Below are positions 11,845-24,842 of a stretch of DNA of 46,862 nucleotides, in pieces (position 1 is the first letter of the stretch; every line of letters starts with the position of its first letter). The notes under the pieces are model-generated. The model did no database searches and was not told the DNA's origin. It was given only the letters and a program-made list of their open reading frames with translations. Made by a program: the position numbers and the translations under genes. The stretch comes from Lingula anatina (lineage: Eukaryota; Brachiopoda; Lingulata; Lingulida; Lingulidae), in contig NW_019774625.1 in the NCBI RefSeq assembly GCF_001039355.2, positions 911,897 to 958,758 on the forward strand, given 5' to 3'.

Positions 11845-12389
11845 CAATGCATGCACATCACAATCTACTGGGGTATACTACATGTATAAGGTATACATGG
11901 TGTATGTAACACAATTTTACCATAACTTATGGCGTAAGTGCTGGGACCTTATTATTAGCTAGGTTATGATAGTCAGGTGTGAACCTTTTAATGATTGGAT
12001 ATCACTTTGCATATCAAATCACCGTATGCAGAAATGCTAACCTCTGAAATTGTAAAATCTGGAGATTCTAAAATTTTGCTCAGTATGGGTTTGGGGTGGG
12101 GTGTTGTGGGGGATTTGCAGAGTGGTCACTGCTGTTGTGCTCATTGTGGGAGGGGGGGATGGGGAAGTGAACACTTTTGAAGTTTTCAAAAGATCACACA
12201 ACTATTCTTAAGACATCAGTTTTTAATAGTTTTGTGTGTAATACCTATGCAAATTATCGCTTTTATATGGGAGATTAAGTTACCCATATGGGAGACTGGG
12301 AGATTCGTTCTGTATCCGAGAGAGTCCATATTATCTGGGGGAGTTGACATGTATGCATATGGATCTTTAAGACTGGATTCCTATACCTA

Positions 12390-12597
12390 GATCAATCTTA
12401 TAGGATCGATCCACTTCCAAGGGGTTTCTCTCTAAATTGCTTTCAGCTTAATTAAGTGGCTTATATGTCTGGTATGCCTACTGAAGCTGCTAACAGTAAT
12501 CAATTACCCCCTGTTAGCTTCAGTAGGCGTGACAGACATCAAAGCCACTTAAGTTGATTGCAATTTAGCGAGAATCTCCTAGGAGAAAGATTGATCC
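12390..12597. mobile_element. Fold-back MITE (about 208 bp)
   Basis: Almost the whole element is a palindrome with arms of about 90 bp. Left landmarks are aagtggcttatatgtctg, tgcctactgaagct and gctaacag; the right side carries ctgttagcttcagtaggc, cagacatcaaagccactt and tagcgagaatctcc. The loop is short (taatcaattaccccc). No coding capacity. Confidence 0.5.
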
Positions 12598-13001
12598 ACA
12601 GTTAGCACAACAGGGTCTGGGAATGATCCCTAAGAAATAAATAAGTTATCATAGATGCATCATTCTGATAACTTCTTAATGACTGGTCATGACTCTATTA
12701 AAACTCTTGCAAGCTCAGGCATTAAAATGACGTAGTATACCCTCCATAGTATAGTAACCCATTATTTTTTTATAACCATCATCTTTGGCCCAGGTTAATT
12801 AATAATTATCAAAACAACATACTGACTGAAAGCAAAGGTCAATGGTTTTATTATGAAATTAATTTAATATTTAAATGTCACTATCTTAATTGCAACATTG
12901 CTACCATATTCAACACTGTTGTTATCTGACTGACTATACATACACACATATCAGCTGGCTAAAAAAATGACTAATTTTAAAGTTCAATTACTTCAACAAT
13001 T

Positions 13002-13005
<4 letters not shown>

Positions 13006-13073
<68 letters not shown>
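13006..13073. repeat. (AT)n microsatellite
   Basis: About 34 uninterrupted AT units. Confidence 0.5.
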
Positions 13074-13076
<3 letters not shown>

Positions 13077-13716
13077 GAAAATGATGTTTTGAGGAATTGC
13101 TAAAAATTTCATATTCTACCTTTCTTAGTTTAGGCACACCAAAAAATGAAAATTTTAAGTCAAAAATTGACATGCTTGTCAATGTGTTTTTGATTTGATG
13201 ATAATATCAGAATTGTTTCACTATAATACTAGAAATTTCATGGTTGTCCGATTATGTGTATCAAAAATCTGTGCAACATTTCTGTTGAAAAGCTTCTAGT
13301 ATAGTTATTGAACTTTGAAATGAGTAACGTTTTATTGGAGACGTGTCTTTTCTCTCACGATTGGTAAAAAGCTACATGTCACTGGTCAATATTACGTTTG
13401 GTGATATGACAAAGGTCATTATTGAGTTCTATCAGACCTTGACTTCCCAAATACTTGATTGCATTCTATGCAAATTATTTATAATAATTCAAATTACCCA
13501 ACTCTTTCTGTTTGCCCTACAAATTCCATGATTTACATTTACATTTGGAAAGTCCATTGATGGCTGTTACAATGAACTAAAGTTGAGCATAAAATTTGTA
13601 CTATATGGCACATCATACACAAAAGACAGACAAAGATAAAATGTTTTTACAGATATCTTTGTGCTAAAAGCTTTAAATACTACTACTACTAATAATAATA
13701 ATATTAATAATAATAA

Positions 13717-13880
13717 CAGGCCTGTAGCTAGGGGGGTTCGGGGGTTTGAAAGAACCGCCCCTTTTGGTGGGAAAAGGTCCACTCTGGGTAAAATTTGATC
13801 TAGGTTCATGAAGTTTTTATGGAAAAAGGTCCACTTTTCAGAAAAAGAACCCCCTTTTGAAATTGCTGACTATGGGCCTG
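13717..13880 (-). mobile_element. MITE family 2, copy 1 (TSD AATAA)
   Basis: Begins CAGGCCTGTAGC and ends with the inverse GACTATGGGCCTG. It is flanked on both sides by AATAA, a direct repeat consistent with a 5-bp target duplication, although the flanks are an AAT microsatellite and the duplication cannot be proven. The interior contains the family words GGTTCGGGGG, CTCTGGGTAAAATTTGATCT and GAACCCCCTTTTGAAATTGC. Confidence 0.5.
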
Positions 13881-14786
13881 AATAATAATAATAATAACAA
13901 TAATAATAAAGACACATATCATATTTGCTGAGCTGACAATTAGAGAAAAACGTGTTATCCTTTGCAGTGAGATTCCATCTGCCACAAGAGAATTGCACTA
14001 CATCAAAGCAAATGACAATTTATTTAAAATATTTTTTACTACATATCACCTGACACCAAACACCAACTTGCAATTGTCTACAACAAAGTATACACAATAT
14101 GTGTCATATAAAAGTGCCTATGTAACATGTCAGTCTTTTGTAACAATCATGTAATGTGTGCAATAGGCTTACAAAACAAAGTATTCCATACTTTGAAAAT
14201 GTAGAATTCTCATCAGCTAAAAGCTGCAAATGGAGAGCCTTTTTGAAATTGAAAATCTAAACCAAAACAGGCATAAACAGACCAGCTGCCAGTAAATTAA
14301 CAGAACACATTGATCAATCCCTCTGATGTTTCAGGAAAAAAGATTAAATCTCACCACATAAAGCATTAACTAAATAAGTAGTATATATATACTACTGTGT
14401 CAGTGTGCAAGCTGAATTATACAATTTATTTCTACACCTTAAAAGTACAAGATAAGTCTATAAATCAGAAAATACATTGATATTGGTGTCTCCTGGTGAG
14501 CTGCTTGTAACCATTTATACTTTAAGTTATTGATTTGAATCTTTTAAATCACACATCTTATAACTGGTGCTAGGAGGAAATGTTGCAGGAACTTAAAATT
14601 TCTTCCCCAAGCACCAATGTTAAAATTTCCAATATATATATCTATAAAACCACATATATACTTACATATTTAAACAGAACTGCATTTCACATTAAATTCA
14701 TAAAAAAATACACAATTAAGATGCAAGTTTCTCACTTTTCAATAATTTTGTACATAATAGTCTTCTGGTTATCATCATAAGACAAT

Positions 14787-14792
14787 TTTATT
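14787..14792 (-). terminator. Candidate AATAAA for the left PH-PTB-death gene
   Basis: Minus-strand AATAAA about 215 nt past the stop codon at 15006, in agreement with a short 3' UTR. Confidence 0.5.
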
Positions 14793-15005
14793 TTCTCAGA
14801 AAATTTTGCCTCAGTTCCAGTAATTGGTGCTAAAACATTGGTAAGTTTAAGCTCTTATAAAATGTGCGGCAGTGAGCATATCATACACAATTTAACATTG
14901 TGAAACATGAACAATCTTTGACTAAAATACTGAATTATATTTACACAGTTTTGCAAAAAAAAAAAAAAAAATGCACCTTGCATATAGAAACGACTGACCA
15001 TTTTC

Positions 15006-18000
15006 CTACTGTTTTCTATCCCGGTTCTTAATAAGTTCTACTAAATCTAATCTCTCCAATTTTTCCAATATGTCCAACAGAGACTGCTTGGTACAGTGTT
15101 TGATACTTGTGGAATCACTGGCAATCACACCATTATTTTCTAGCACCTGCCAGTGGTTTAGCACTATCTTGGCTGGGCAAACGTTGTGGAATCTGGCAAA
15201 GTTCTCTATGATACCAATGTCATCTGCATGAAGACCTACCAGAAAAGCGTTTAACAATATTTAATAATAAAAAAATATTAAATACTAGTTATATAAATTC
15301 AATAAAGTAGTATTTCGATCAAACAGGACTGATTATAATGAAGAAATGTTAAGTGCAGAAAAAACTGCAGGTACCCAATGTACATGCCAATCATCATAAC
15401 AGAATAAGTCTTGATTCATATTGTTATGCTATCTTTTGCTAATAACATATTTCTAGAACACACTGTACGTAGCTTATACACCTACCTATCTCCTCCGCAA
15501 AATTATGCCAGTCAGTTGAAGCAGGAATGTAAGAAAGTTTAAAGCAAATTCTTTCCTTTACCAGTGAAGATATCAGAAGGGTATCTGGCACAGGATTGGT
15601 CTTTTCTAATATTAGTTGGAGAGTTTGACTGATCTGCAAATTTAATAATTCAACAAAACTAAAAAACTGAGGGAAAATCAAGAGTTCAAGATTTGAAGTT
15701 CTGATTTGCTTCACATTTTTTTCAAAACATCTGCAATGGTAAATTTGATGAAAACGTGGAGACAGTTCTGAGAAAAAGAAAAATAACTATCTTGCAGTTT
15801 TCTAAACTAAAATTCCATATGCTCTGGAGTTAAAAAAGACATTTGGGGGCCAAATTGCCTGAGCACTCAGTTATCCTATTCTTGTTACAACATATAATTA
15901 AAAAATATACTAATAAATAAAACAAATAAATAAATGATTGAATAAAATTATCAACAAAAGAATCCAAAAAAATTTAATCAGTGAATCAACACTAATTTTA
16001 TCAATTTTTTTTCTAAATAGATCGTATATTGGAAAAAAAACGGTCCACTTGAATACATTAAAAATTTTTTTCTGCTGTATCAAAAATAAACAGAAACATC
16101 TCATACCTCTGAAGCCCAGTAATCCATATCCAGAATTGTATTCCTATCTTCTCTGCGTCTCAAATTAGGCAAAGTTGCATAGCCTGGCCTAAAATAATTT
16201 TACACAATTTTTTTAAATTCATGCAAATGGTATCTGAGGGTTTTAAAATTTCCAGTATCTTAATTATCTTGTCTGAGAAGAGTTATGTTAGTTTAACCAG
16301 TTTATTGACATTCATCTTTCTCTATCCCATTGTATGTGAACAATACTTAATCGATTAAATTAGTGCTGTATCAGAGTAGTAATTTTTTTGATAGTAGTGC
16401 AAGAGGATATAAAACTGTTATCTCATTTGTTTATGTACCGTGCTTGGGGGTAATCTCGTGGTGGCAGTTGTGGGGCCGGCTCTTTACTTTGAAGGTCATC
16501 ATTTACATACATGCATTCACTTTGAACAAGTGCACTTCTCATCCAGTGTTTTCTGCCACTGCCACGCCCTTTACTAAGTTGGTCTCGATTGATTCCACTG
16601 TACAGTGTACTGAAATCCCCTCTCAACACTTTTTCTCTAAATTCTTCCAATTTATGAATGTCATACAAATCTTCCGCACTTCCATAAATTGTCTCAACAG
16701 GCAAGTCGGACGAGTCACTGTGGATTGATAAACGTTCAAGTGAATAAGAACGGCTTCGCCCTGAAGGAAATAAAGCTTTTGATTGCACACATGCCACTGT
16801 ATCATAGTCACTGTCTGTCAAAGGTTGATGAGCAGAGATATCATGGAACTGAAGCATTTGATCTGCATGGTCACTTTCTAAATTCAATGACTGAACTGTA
16901 CCATTGTTGAATGATTGTAAATCTTCAAATTTTATAAAAGTTTGATCTGTTGAGTCTAATGCTGATGTTCCTCCAGTTGAATTATTTTTCGTCCGAGGAG
17001 CAGGAAGAGGTCTTCTCACATTTTTATAATCATCCTTTTTTGGAGCCCTTAGGATTTACAGTCAGAGTTGGGCTAGGCGTCTTGGGACTGCAAGGAATGG
17101 TGACATTTTGATCAAAACTTTGTACTGGAATGTTTAAAATCATTTCATTCGTCTTCCCTTGCTCTTCTTCTGTAGAGACCACTACATTCTGCCACTTTTT
17201 TCCTGCTTTAACATCATGATAACTACTTGAAAGGTCTGATGGTTTACTTTTCTGCTGGTCGCTTTTTTTACAGGGTGTCCTTGGCGGAAGAGGTGGTGGC
17301 ATGGTTTGGAAATTGGACACTAAGCCACTTTGATCACTGTTACTTCTCAAGGGAGGTAAGGGGGGACGTATAGCTTCTACAGAATAAGGAATGCTGGCAG
17401 ACATCTGCAAAGGACGATGAACATTTTCAGTCGATAAGTTTTTAAAATCCTCCTCTGAATTGTCCAGTGACATATCTTTGTCAAGATTTGCATCCTTTCT
17501 TGTATGTAAAGGACTTCTGGGTGGCCTTGGTGGGACAATGGAAGCATTTATATCTGGATTCACAAGCGGAGACTCTACATCCTTCCTTAGGGGAGGGGTG
17601 GGAGGGCAGTCAGGTGGCTCTACTTTCACTGACACCGCTGCGCCATCTGGTCTCTGAGGGGGGAAAGGTGTTGTCGGAGAAACAGGCTTAACAACATCAG
17701 ATTGCTTATGGGCTGATAACTCTGCTGTCTTCTCACTAATAACATTATAAATGTCCTTTGCAAATGGTGTCTTGAGTTTAATCTGTTGTTCTGTAGAAAA
17801 AAAAAACACTCACAAGAAGTATTGCAGGTATTAAGGTGCAGTTGGTACACCCCTATTAATTTAGTCATATATACGAAATAGTAAATTAATAATAAGTGAC
17901 ATTACTTCATATTCTTGCTTACATCACTGATAAAGGCAGTAACCTGAAATTCTAAACATAAGTTCATAATTTGGTTTTGGAAAATTAATTCTAAAAAAGA

Positions 18001-21000
18001 ACTCCTTTTTTGTACTATTTGACAAAGTAAAAGAAGCCATTTGAGTCACAAGCAGCTCCAACAATATTTATGGTGTCAATACGAAACAGGAATAATATCA
18101 TAAATGTAATGCAAACTGCCATATTTTCATCTCATTACAATTATATACAAGCAGCAAAACTGTAAAATATACAGACATGAAAGCAAATAATTCACAAAAT
18201 AGGTTATTTTGTCAATTTTGATGCAATCTTACATGATGCTTAAGTAACATGAAAATCAACACCAATTTTAAGTAGATTATGCTCATTTAAGTTAGAGTAG
18301 CAATGGGTCTTTGTTTTAGTTGTGGAGAAATAGCAAATGTGTTTTTTTTTTTTTTTGTGGAAAAGCAGGTCAAATGTCTAATTCAAGGTCACATTAAATA
18401 TTCACTTAAAGATATTTGTCCCTGTTTGGGTCATAAAATCTCTGTTTTATCATACTGTTTAGAAACCAAGAAAAATATTTTTTCATTATATGGCTACATA
18501 TAGTATAAGTTTTTGATCCAAAAGCAACATGTAAATAAAAGTTTAAGGATTCAGATCTTAATTTTCATTAAATCAAAAGATGTAAAGTTGGTCAACTTTA
18601 AAAAATATCAGGATAACCTTTACACTGTGCAGGACATAACTCTAATGATAATAGCAGCTAATTAAGCAACTTGAATTTCCAAATATTTCTAACAAATTTC
18701 AAGTTACAGTCAAAAAGAATCAGTAGTATTTTCAAAAGAATATACCCCCTGTAGACATCTTTGTTATGGACTTAACCACTATAATAAATTGTTATGTACA
18801 TTCCATTATAAAAATATGGCTAGAACCTTTGTACTCACTATCATAGACATTCAAGTCTAGAATTCCAGGAGACCATGACACCTCCACATCCTCTAAAGAG
18901 TAGTGGTCATAGCATGCAAAGACTGGGTCACATGGACCATACAAGTTGGACCTGGACACTAAGCACAATGACTGTTCCATAAGGTGTAACCAATACTGAC
19001 CAGGTTTATAGTAGTCCTTCTCTGGCACTTCTACTTCCCAGTGGTGCCCTGTAATGTGGATGTCAGTCTCACTACAGAATCTATGATTAACTGAATGCAA
19101 AAAACCAATATTTTTTTGTTTGTTTGTTTATAGGGATAATTAACTAAATTAACTATGGGAGAGCAAAGAACTTATCAGTGTAAAGAAACCAGTGTAAAAT
19201 GAATGTCATCTTACAAAATGATGGTTTTGGTGACCAAAACTTACTGTGCTTGAATTCTTTCACAAAGCAGTTGTACCACTCCAACAACTCTAGTGCTTCA
19301 AGAGACTCATCACTACTCTTCTCAAGAAAAACGACTGGTTCAGGTAAAAACAAAATAACATGATTTTTCAAAATAACTTGAGACCGAAGCAATTTCTTTT
19401 TCTCTTCCTTTGCCTCCCACATGTGAACTGCACAGACATCAGCTTTGTTGAACTGAATAGAACCTTTTGGCACCCTGCGATGAAGCTTATCATCATGTCT
19501 GAAGAGTTTGATGAGGTAGTACTCTGCAAAACAAAAGTAGCAGTATCATCAGGGTGGTGCTCTGGTTGTCAGAGGCACAGATGCAAATTGTGTCCATGTC
19601 AATTCTATGCACAAATTCTCGCAGGACTCCTGTTACTTAATACTATGGATTGTTCCTATTTGTTTAAAAATAACAATTAAACTTTTCCTCTGATTGTGTT
19701 ACAAGTAAAAATTCCAGGAAAGTGCTCTATGACAGAAATGCCAACAGTTCATTGAAATAGATGCAGTTGATTGCTCTAGTCCAAACACACTGTCTGTCAA
19801 AAAAAAAAAAAAAAAAAAAAAAATACTGCTTCATTCAACTATATAAGTATTTAGATTTATTTAGACTTTAAGTGACCTCATACAAAATGTGGAAAAGAAA
19901 TTGCTATACCTGTATCTAGTCCTTCAATCACCTTACAAAACTGAACTTGTCTCTGAAAAAAAAAAAATAAACCACAAGAAGAAATGCTCATTGCTTATAA
20001 GAGACAAATAAACTACAAGACTGCAAAGGTTTACTCCCAGTAACACAAACAAAATGTGATTTAATTATGATACAAATTGGAAGAAGTCATGATCTAATAT
20101 CAGTTCATGCAATTGATGAGATAACATCGATAACAAAAAATATAAAATTAGAAAAAAAAATGTCAATGGGTTTTCCAACTACATATTAATATTAAAATTT
20201 CAGGGTTTTTTTTTTACATTAAGGCAAAAAACATGAACTTTACAAAAAGAAATGGGCTTCATCCCACACCTATTAGCAATCTATATATATATATAAAGTT
20301 ACAAGGTTTTTTAAAATTTTGCTTATGATATGAAAGATAGCTCATAAAATATTGTTTGGAAAATTTGAATCTTGATGCAATATTACACACCTAACAGTGT
20401 AATCGCCACCATTAAATCACGCACCTTGTGGATATTCACAAAATGTAGTGACACAGAGATTTTAACCTGTGGGAATTTTAAGACATCAGGAAAGTGCCAA
20501 TTTGTAAAAATTGAAAAAAAAAAAAAGAGAAACATTAAATAATCCAAGTGGACTGGATATCTGAACTTGACCTTAAGAATCAATAAGGACCCTCGATACT
20601 GGGGTAGTGGCAACAATTTTTTTTTTTTTGCTTAGCCAAATCACCACTCTTTTGTCAATTTGTTATCCAAATGGTTTTAATTTGACTTAAATTAGTCAAA
20701 TCAACCCCTTTTTGTTTAGCCAATTTAAGTCAGTTTTAGCATTTGGCTAAATTGGTAAGTGTTAGTGCTACCCCAGCAATAGGTTTTAAAGGATTCCCCT
20801 CCAAAGTACAGTTAGCTGGATTTGAGGGCCAATGTTTTGGAACCCCCTGACCACATCCACCAATGGAAAAACAGCAGACTCCCATTTTCATACATAGGTA
20901 AGCATGCTGAAAATGCCAAGTGACAAATTGAATTTCTTTATATTACTGGTGAGGTCTGTCTAATTAATGACCACAAATGTCCACAAGCATAAAATGGTTG

Positions 21001-21865
21001 GGAAATCACATATATATAGCACAAGAAGGAATTTTAAGTATAGTGCCGTAGCTAATATGTAGACCTATGAAACGATAACAGAGAGAATATGGTACGTTGC
21101 GTCCACAAGTGTCTACAAGCATCCACAAGAACAAACAGGTATATATCACAATCTGCCAGGGGTGCCACAGTACTGTAGACACTGTCCAGCAGCAGTGCAG
21201 GGCAAAGCTGTGACTGGCCTGCTGACAGGTCCCGTATAACATCCCTTTCAAATCTCTTTTTTAGCACATGTAAGTTATACCATTTAAAAGGACAGGAAAT
21301 TTGCAATCTAATGGGAAAAAAAACATGAAAATTGAACGATGTGAAGTATAGTTAATTTGATGTGCTGTCCAATAATGTCAGTCAGTGGTCACCTGGGCTG
21401 AAAAGTGAGGACACTTAGGGTGTGATATAGTACTAAATAAAAAATTCAATATCTTTGTTACTTGTAGGAATATTTTAAAAATTCCAAAAGAATTGCAATC
21501 TGTTTTGCATTACCTTTCACAAGATATGAATATTATTTTTTCTGATCAGTATGAATTTTTTCTGACATACCTAAAAGTAGCCTACAGATATTGAGTCCTC
21601 ATGGTTTTCAATATGTAATAATGTGCTCGTTTCAAGCATCTCGGTTAAGAAAAGTGGCTTTCAATGGGACCCTCTGTAACAACATCCTGCGCATAATGTA
21701 TATTTCATTTAAATTATACTTTGTAACAAACTGAATTTCTTTTATACAGATATCTGCTTCGAGTTAAAGTTCAATTCGAACTTCCGCAAGTCTTACCGGT
21801 TTAAAGTAGTTCTGTCTCTTCATGTGATCCAACTTTCCGGTTTTAATCTCTTTTACTCGAGGCAT
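15006..21865 (-). CDS. PH-PTB-death-domain docking protein, paralogue B (one apparent frameshift)
   Basis: Eight minus-strand exons: 21797-21865, 19910-19952, 19245-19523, 18839-19090, 16439-17790, 16107-16188, 15486-15633 and 15006-15235, all GT-AG. They encode about 817 residues if the frameshift is ignored. Residues 9-130 look like a PH domain (TGKLDHM, EYYLIKLFRHD, final helix ending LLEWYNCFVKEF). Residues 131-240 look like a DOK/IRS-type PTB domain (GQYWLHLMEQSLCLV, GILDLNVYD, KTPFAKDIYNVI helix). Residues 240-690 form a tail with SH3 ligands (IRPPLPPLR, MPPPLPPRTP, RRPLPAPR, PQLPPRDY) and Grb2-type YxN sites (YKNV, YVND). Residues 725-815 are a death domain (DWHNFAEEIGLHADDI, NHWQVLE, SLLDILEKLERLDLVELI). 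An A6 run at 17036-17041 shifts the frame by +1; without correction a TGA at 17032-17030 truncates the protein before the death domain. Likely a cytosolic signalling adaptor; function is inferred. Confidence 0.5.
16439..17790 (-). other. Large exon 5 of paralogue B: PTB end, proline-rich and tyrosine-rich tail
   Basis: A single 1352-nt exon, far larger than its 601-nt counterpart in paralogue A. Frame 1 runs from 17790 to the TGA at 17032-17030; the other frame is open from about 17035 to the donor at 16438. Both halves are plainly coding in style (SH3 ligands, serine-rich blocks, acidic patches such as YGSAEDLYDIHKLEEF), and the only break is one base. Amino-acid continuity across it is best with an A5 instead of an A6 run. 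Confidence 0.5.
19953..21796 (-). other. Paralogue B intron 1
   Basis: 1.8-kb intron containing a small TIR element at 20599-20776, A-rich tracts and a short (AT)n run. The open frames at 21006-21306 and 20383-20616 are non-coding. Confidence 0.5.
20599..20776. mobile_element. Small MITE-like element with CTGGGGTAG ends
   Basis: Perfect 9-bp terminal inverted repeats (CTGGGGTAG ... CTACCCCAG) bound 178 bp. An inner inverted pair (ttagccaaat / atttggctaa) and several variants of the word AGCCAAAT or ATTTGGCT lie inside. Short and AT-rich. The class is unknown. Confidence 0.5.
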
Positions 21866-23481
21866 TTTCGATCCGTGTCACAGTTGTGCTTATCTATCAT
21901 TCTGTTTTTGGCACTGTGCAACTATCATAGTCACCTCAGTTTCAATTCCTAATCGAGAGACCTTGCGTCTAGTGCAAGTTTCATGTTTCTCATCTTATAA
22001 TCCGATAGAGGTCAGAGCAATGCATTAGGTACCCAAGACAAGAAGAAAGAGATGACCTAATACACTGTGACTCTTTATAAAAATCTACTTCCTTGTTCCA
22101 TGCACGGCACTCATGAGCAATTATGACGTTAAGGGATGTCCATTGACTGATAGAGAATCGTATAGTCTAGGAATTTGAGGGGGCGATGCGCTGCATTTGA
22201 CAAACAAGTTTTAAAACTACCTTGTAACGTTTCATGCAGGGACAGAGTAAGATGAAATCACATACTCGCTATAATATCTCAGTGATCAAAGAACTAAAAA
22301 ATTTACTGAAAAAAGATATCAGTTTAGTTAATTATAATTTCTAAACTAATTTATTTGAATAGCAGGGACATTGATCAAAGTCACCACATAATATAATTTT
22401 GATAACCATTAGAAATTGAAGAGCTGTAGGGTGGGGGAATACTGCAAAAATGCCTTTCTTCATGCAGCAAACAAAGTTTTCAAACTTTTAAGGTTGTTGT
22501 AACCCTTTATTTTCATCCAGATATCGAAAATTAGTTTTTTTTTCCTGCATCTAATTATTTATTTATATGCATCTATCTTTGTGCTGATTTAAAACAATAA
22601 AAAAAAACATCGAAAACATTAAATATTGGCCTTTATATATTTTTGTTACAATGTACTGTATAAGCATATTCAACTCAAAACTTGAATTGCCAATTTAACA
22701 CCTTTATACTTTGAGGTGAGATAGCAATCCGTATGGGGCCTAACTTCATCCCTGAACAAGATCTTATCACAAAAATTTGCAGAGTTGACCAGGATTGTAT
22801 AGGCTACAATCCCATATCGTCATTTTGGTTGTAATGTTTTTGTTATGGAATCATGAGCCCCTAATAACGGAATGTCATCAAACAAAGGGATTATTTTGCT
22901 TTATCAATGATAAAATCTGAACTAAGACTTTTAAGAAAAATCGCGTGCAGGGTATTGGAACACTAAATGATGTCATGAAGTCGGCGTTAAAATGGTGATC
23001 GGGGTGCTCAGGTAAAAGAGAAATTTGAGAAACTGATTTTTTCTGTTTTAACCACAAAATCGCATAATGACGTCACCTGTAAGATGACATATATGTAAAT
23101 ATTAATTAATTTAGTCACTGAAGATTTATTTATTACCCAAAAGAATGCATGTAAGGCAGTAAATAAGGAGTTTTGGGCGAAGGGTGACAACATCCTTAAC
23201 ATTGCAGTCAAAAAGTCCTACTTACACTTAGCACTTGTTATTGTATTAGTTGTGTTTATGCACAGCTACCACACCAAGCAGTTGAAGAAACTGATTTAAA
23301 AAGTCTCTGAAAGAGGAACTGCATAAAACCTGTCAACCTAGCTTGTTTGCATGCACCAATTTACTACAATGATAACTGTTTTTACTTGGCTAGCAAATTG
23401 TAACTGAACTTTATAGAGACATTTTTATTCAGTAACAGACAGGGAAGTGCTTTCAAAGAAAATATGAGGAAGAGATATTTA

Positions 23482-23792
23482 GGGGCTGATCCAGAGATAT
23501 TTTCTCAGTGGCCAATTTAAAGGGGGGTGAGGGGGTTCCTGCCCCTCTCCCCTTTGGTTTCTGAAAAATATATCACACCAACATTCCCCTCTTGAAATTA
23601 GAATTTTTACTAGCTAAATGATAGTTCTAAACCGTACCAAAGGGCACTGTTTGCTCTCCAAAACACCAACAAACATTTGGGGCCCTTGAGCAGGCCCTGA
23701 ACCTCACACCAAGGGGGGCGACGGTCGGCTTCTCATCCGAGGCCTGTCGTTCTGGACCCCCCCCCCTTTCAAATAATCCTGGATCTGCCACT
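23482..23792. mobile_element. Degenerate TIR element (CTGATCCAG / CTGGATCTG ends)
   Basis: The ends ggctgatccagagatatt and aataatcctggatctgcc are imperfect inverse complements about 310 bp apart. The interior is G/C-homopolymer rich (aggggggtgaggggg, ggaccccccccc). It resembles non-autonomous elements with the GTGGCGGATCCAGG end type, but too little remains to classify it. Confidence 0.5.
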
Positions 23793-24717
23793 GTTTTCTG
23801 TCTTCCAAATTACCCCAGGTTTATTAATCTCTCTTTTTGGACCATCTTTTGACAAAAGAAATTAGAAAAGATTAGATGTAAACTTGAAAATTTCTGACAG
23901 CCTAGTAGAAGACTGGCCTGGTCTGCCCCTGATATTATTCTTGAGTATAAATTTATTGAGTAGGAGGATGCATCACAAGGAGACCTATGATGTTGTGGTG
24001 CACTCATTGTTATAAGAACAATAACGAGAAAAAAAATTGTTAATCTATCCACCTCGCTCTTTTCAAGTTCCTCATGTGAACGCAGAAATAAAAGGCAATT
24101 TGCTTCGTGCTAGCTCCTGTTGCTTGCCTTGTTTTTAATTAAACAGGTGACAAAATTCTGAAAGCTTTCAACAAGATATTAATTTAGAGTGGAATTGCAC
24201 ATGGTGTGGATAAAAGGCTGATATCAAGACCGAAGTCATTTTTAATTATTGTATGACGAAGATTCATTTTTTCCACTATTGACACCTTAGGCATTTGTAA
24301 TTTCAATTCTGTTAGCAATTTTAACTATAATTTTGTCAAAATTTGCTAACATTGTTTGAGACAATAAATTGTACTTGTTTTTTAAACCAGAATTTATATA
24401 CTGTTTCGGTGTTTATGTTAAAACTTTTTTTTAGGGCATAACAATTTAATGAAAGAAAATGTTAGTACTTATAATTTAATATGCACATTTATTCAAATAC
24501 AGTTTCATGTGAAACACTGGACAAAGTAAGTAAAATAACATGGTTCAGAGAACAGGATAACGTGAATGAAAGTAGCACAAAACATGCAATAAAATATTCG
24601 AAAATCCACACTTTAATTGATACGTGTATTTGAGGCTAAGGCAAGATTTGAATTCCTCACATATTACTACATACTAAGTAATCAGAAAGATTGTTTATGG
24701 TTCCAAGAAATTGTATT

Positions 24718-24842
24718 ATGTTTTAGTGATAGTAATCACTTTCTTTGGAACAAATTTTTAGTAAAACAGTTCATTTCACTCTTGTAATAGCTATTTCACT
24801 AATATTTTGTTCCAAAGAAAGTGATTACTATACCTTAAACAT
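24718..24842. mobile_element. Small inverted-repeat element with perfect 26-bp arms
   Basis: Arms at 24729-24754 and 24806-24831 are exact inverse complements (core AATCACTTTCTTTGGAACAA). Weaker similarity extends outward to about 24718 and 24842. The loop is about 51 bp. Perfect arms suggest a recent insertion or a conserved hairpin. Confidence 0.5.

Larger units (their letters stand above)
12598..15005. other. Intergenic region downstream of the left PH-PTB-death gene
   Basis: Contains an (AT)n run, AAT-rich microsatellites, one family-2 MITE and a probable polyadenylation signal for the gene to the right. The open frames at 13343-13531, 13567-13809 and 14580-14780 lie in repeats or low-complexity DNA and have no family signal. 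Confidence 0.5.

Noticed and set aside
17030-17041. Programmed -1 ribosomal frameshifting on the A AAA AAG heptamer in paralogue B
   Set aside because: The rescue needs a +1 shift. A -1 shift at this heptamer runs into a TGA within a few codons, so the classic -1 slippery mechanism cannot work.
15006-21865. Gene B as two separate genes (a PH-PTB gene and a death-domain gene)
   Set aside because: The neighbouring paralogue has the same exon order and phases without any frame break, so one gene with a local lesion is the simpler reading.
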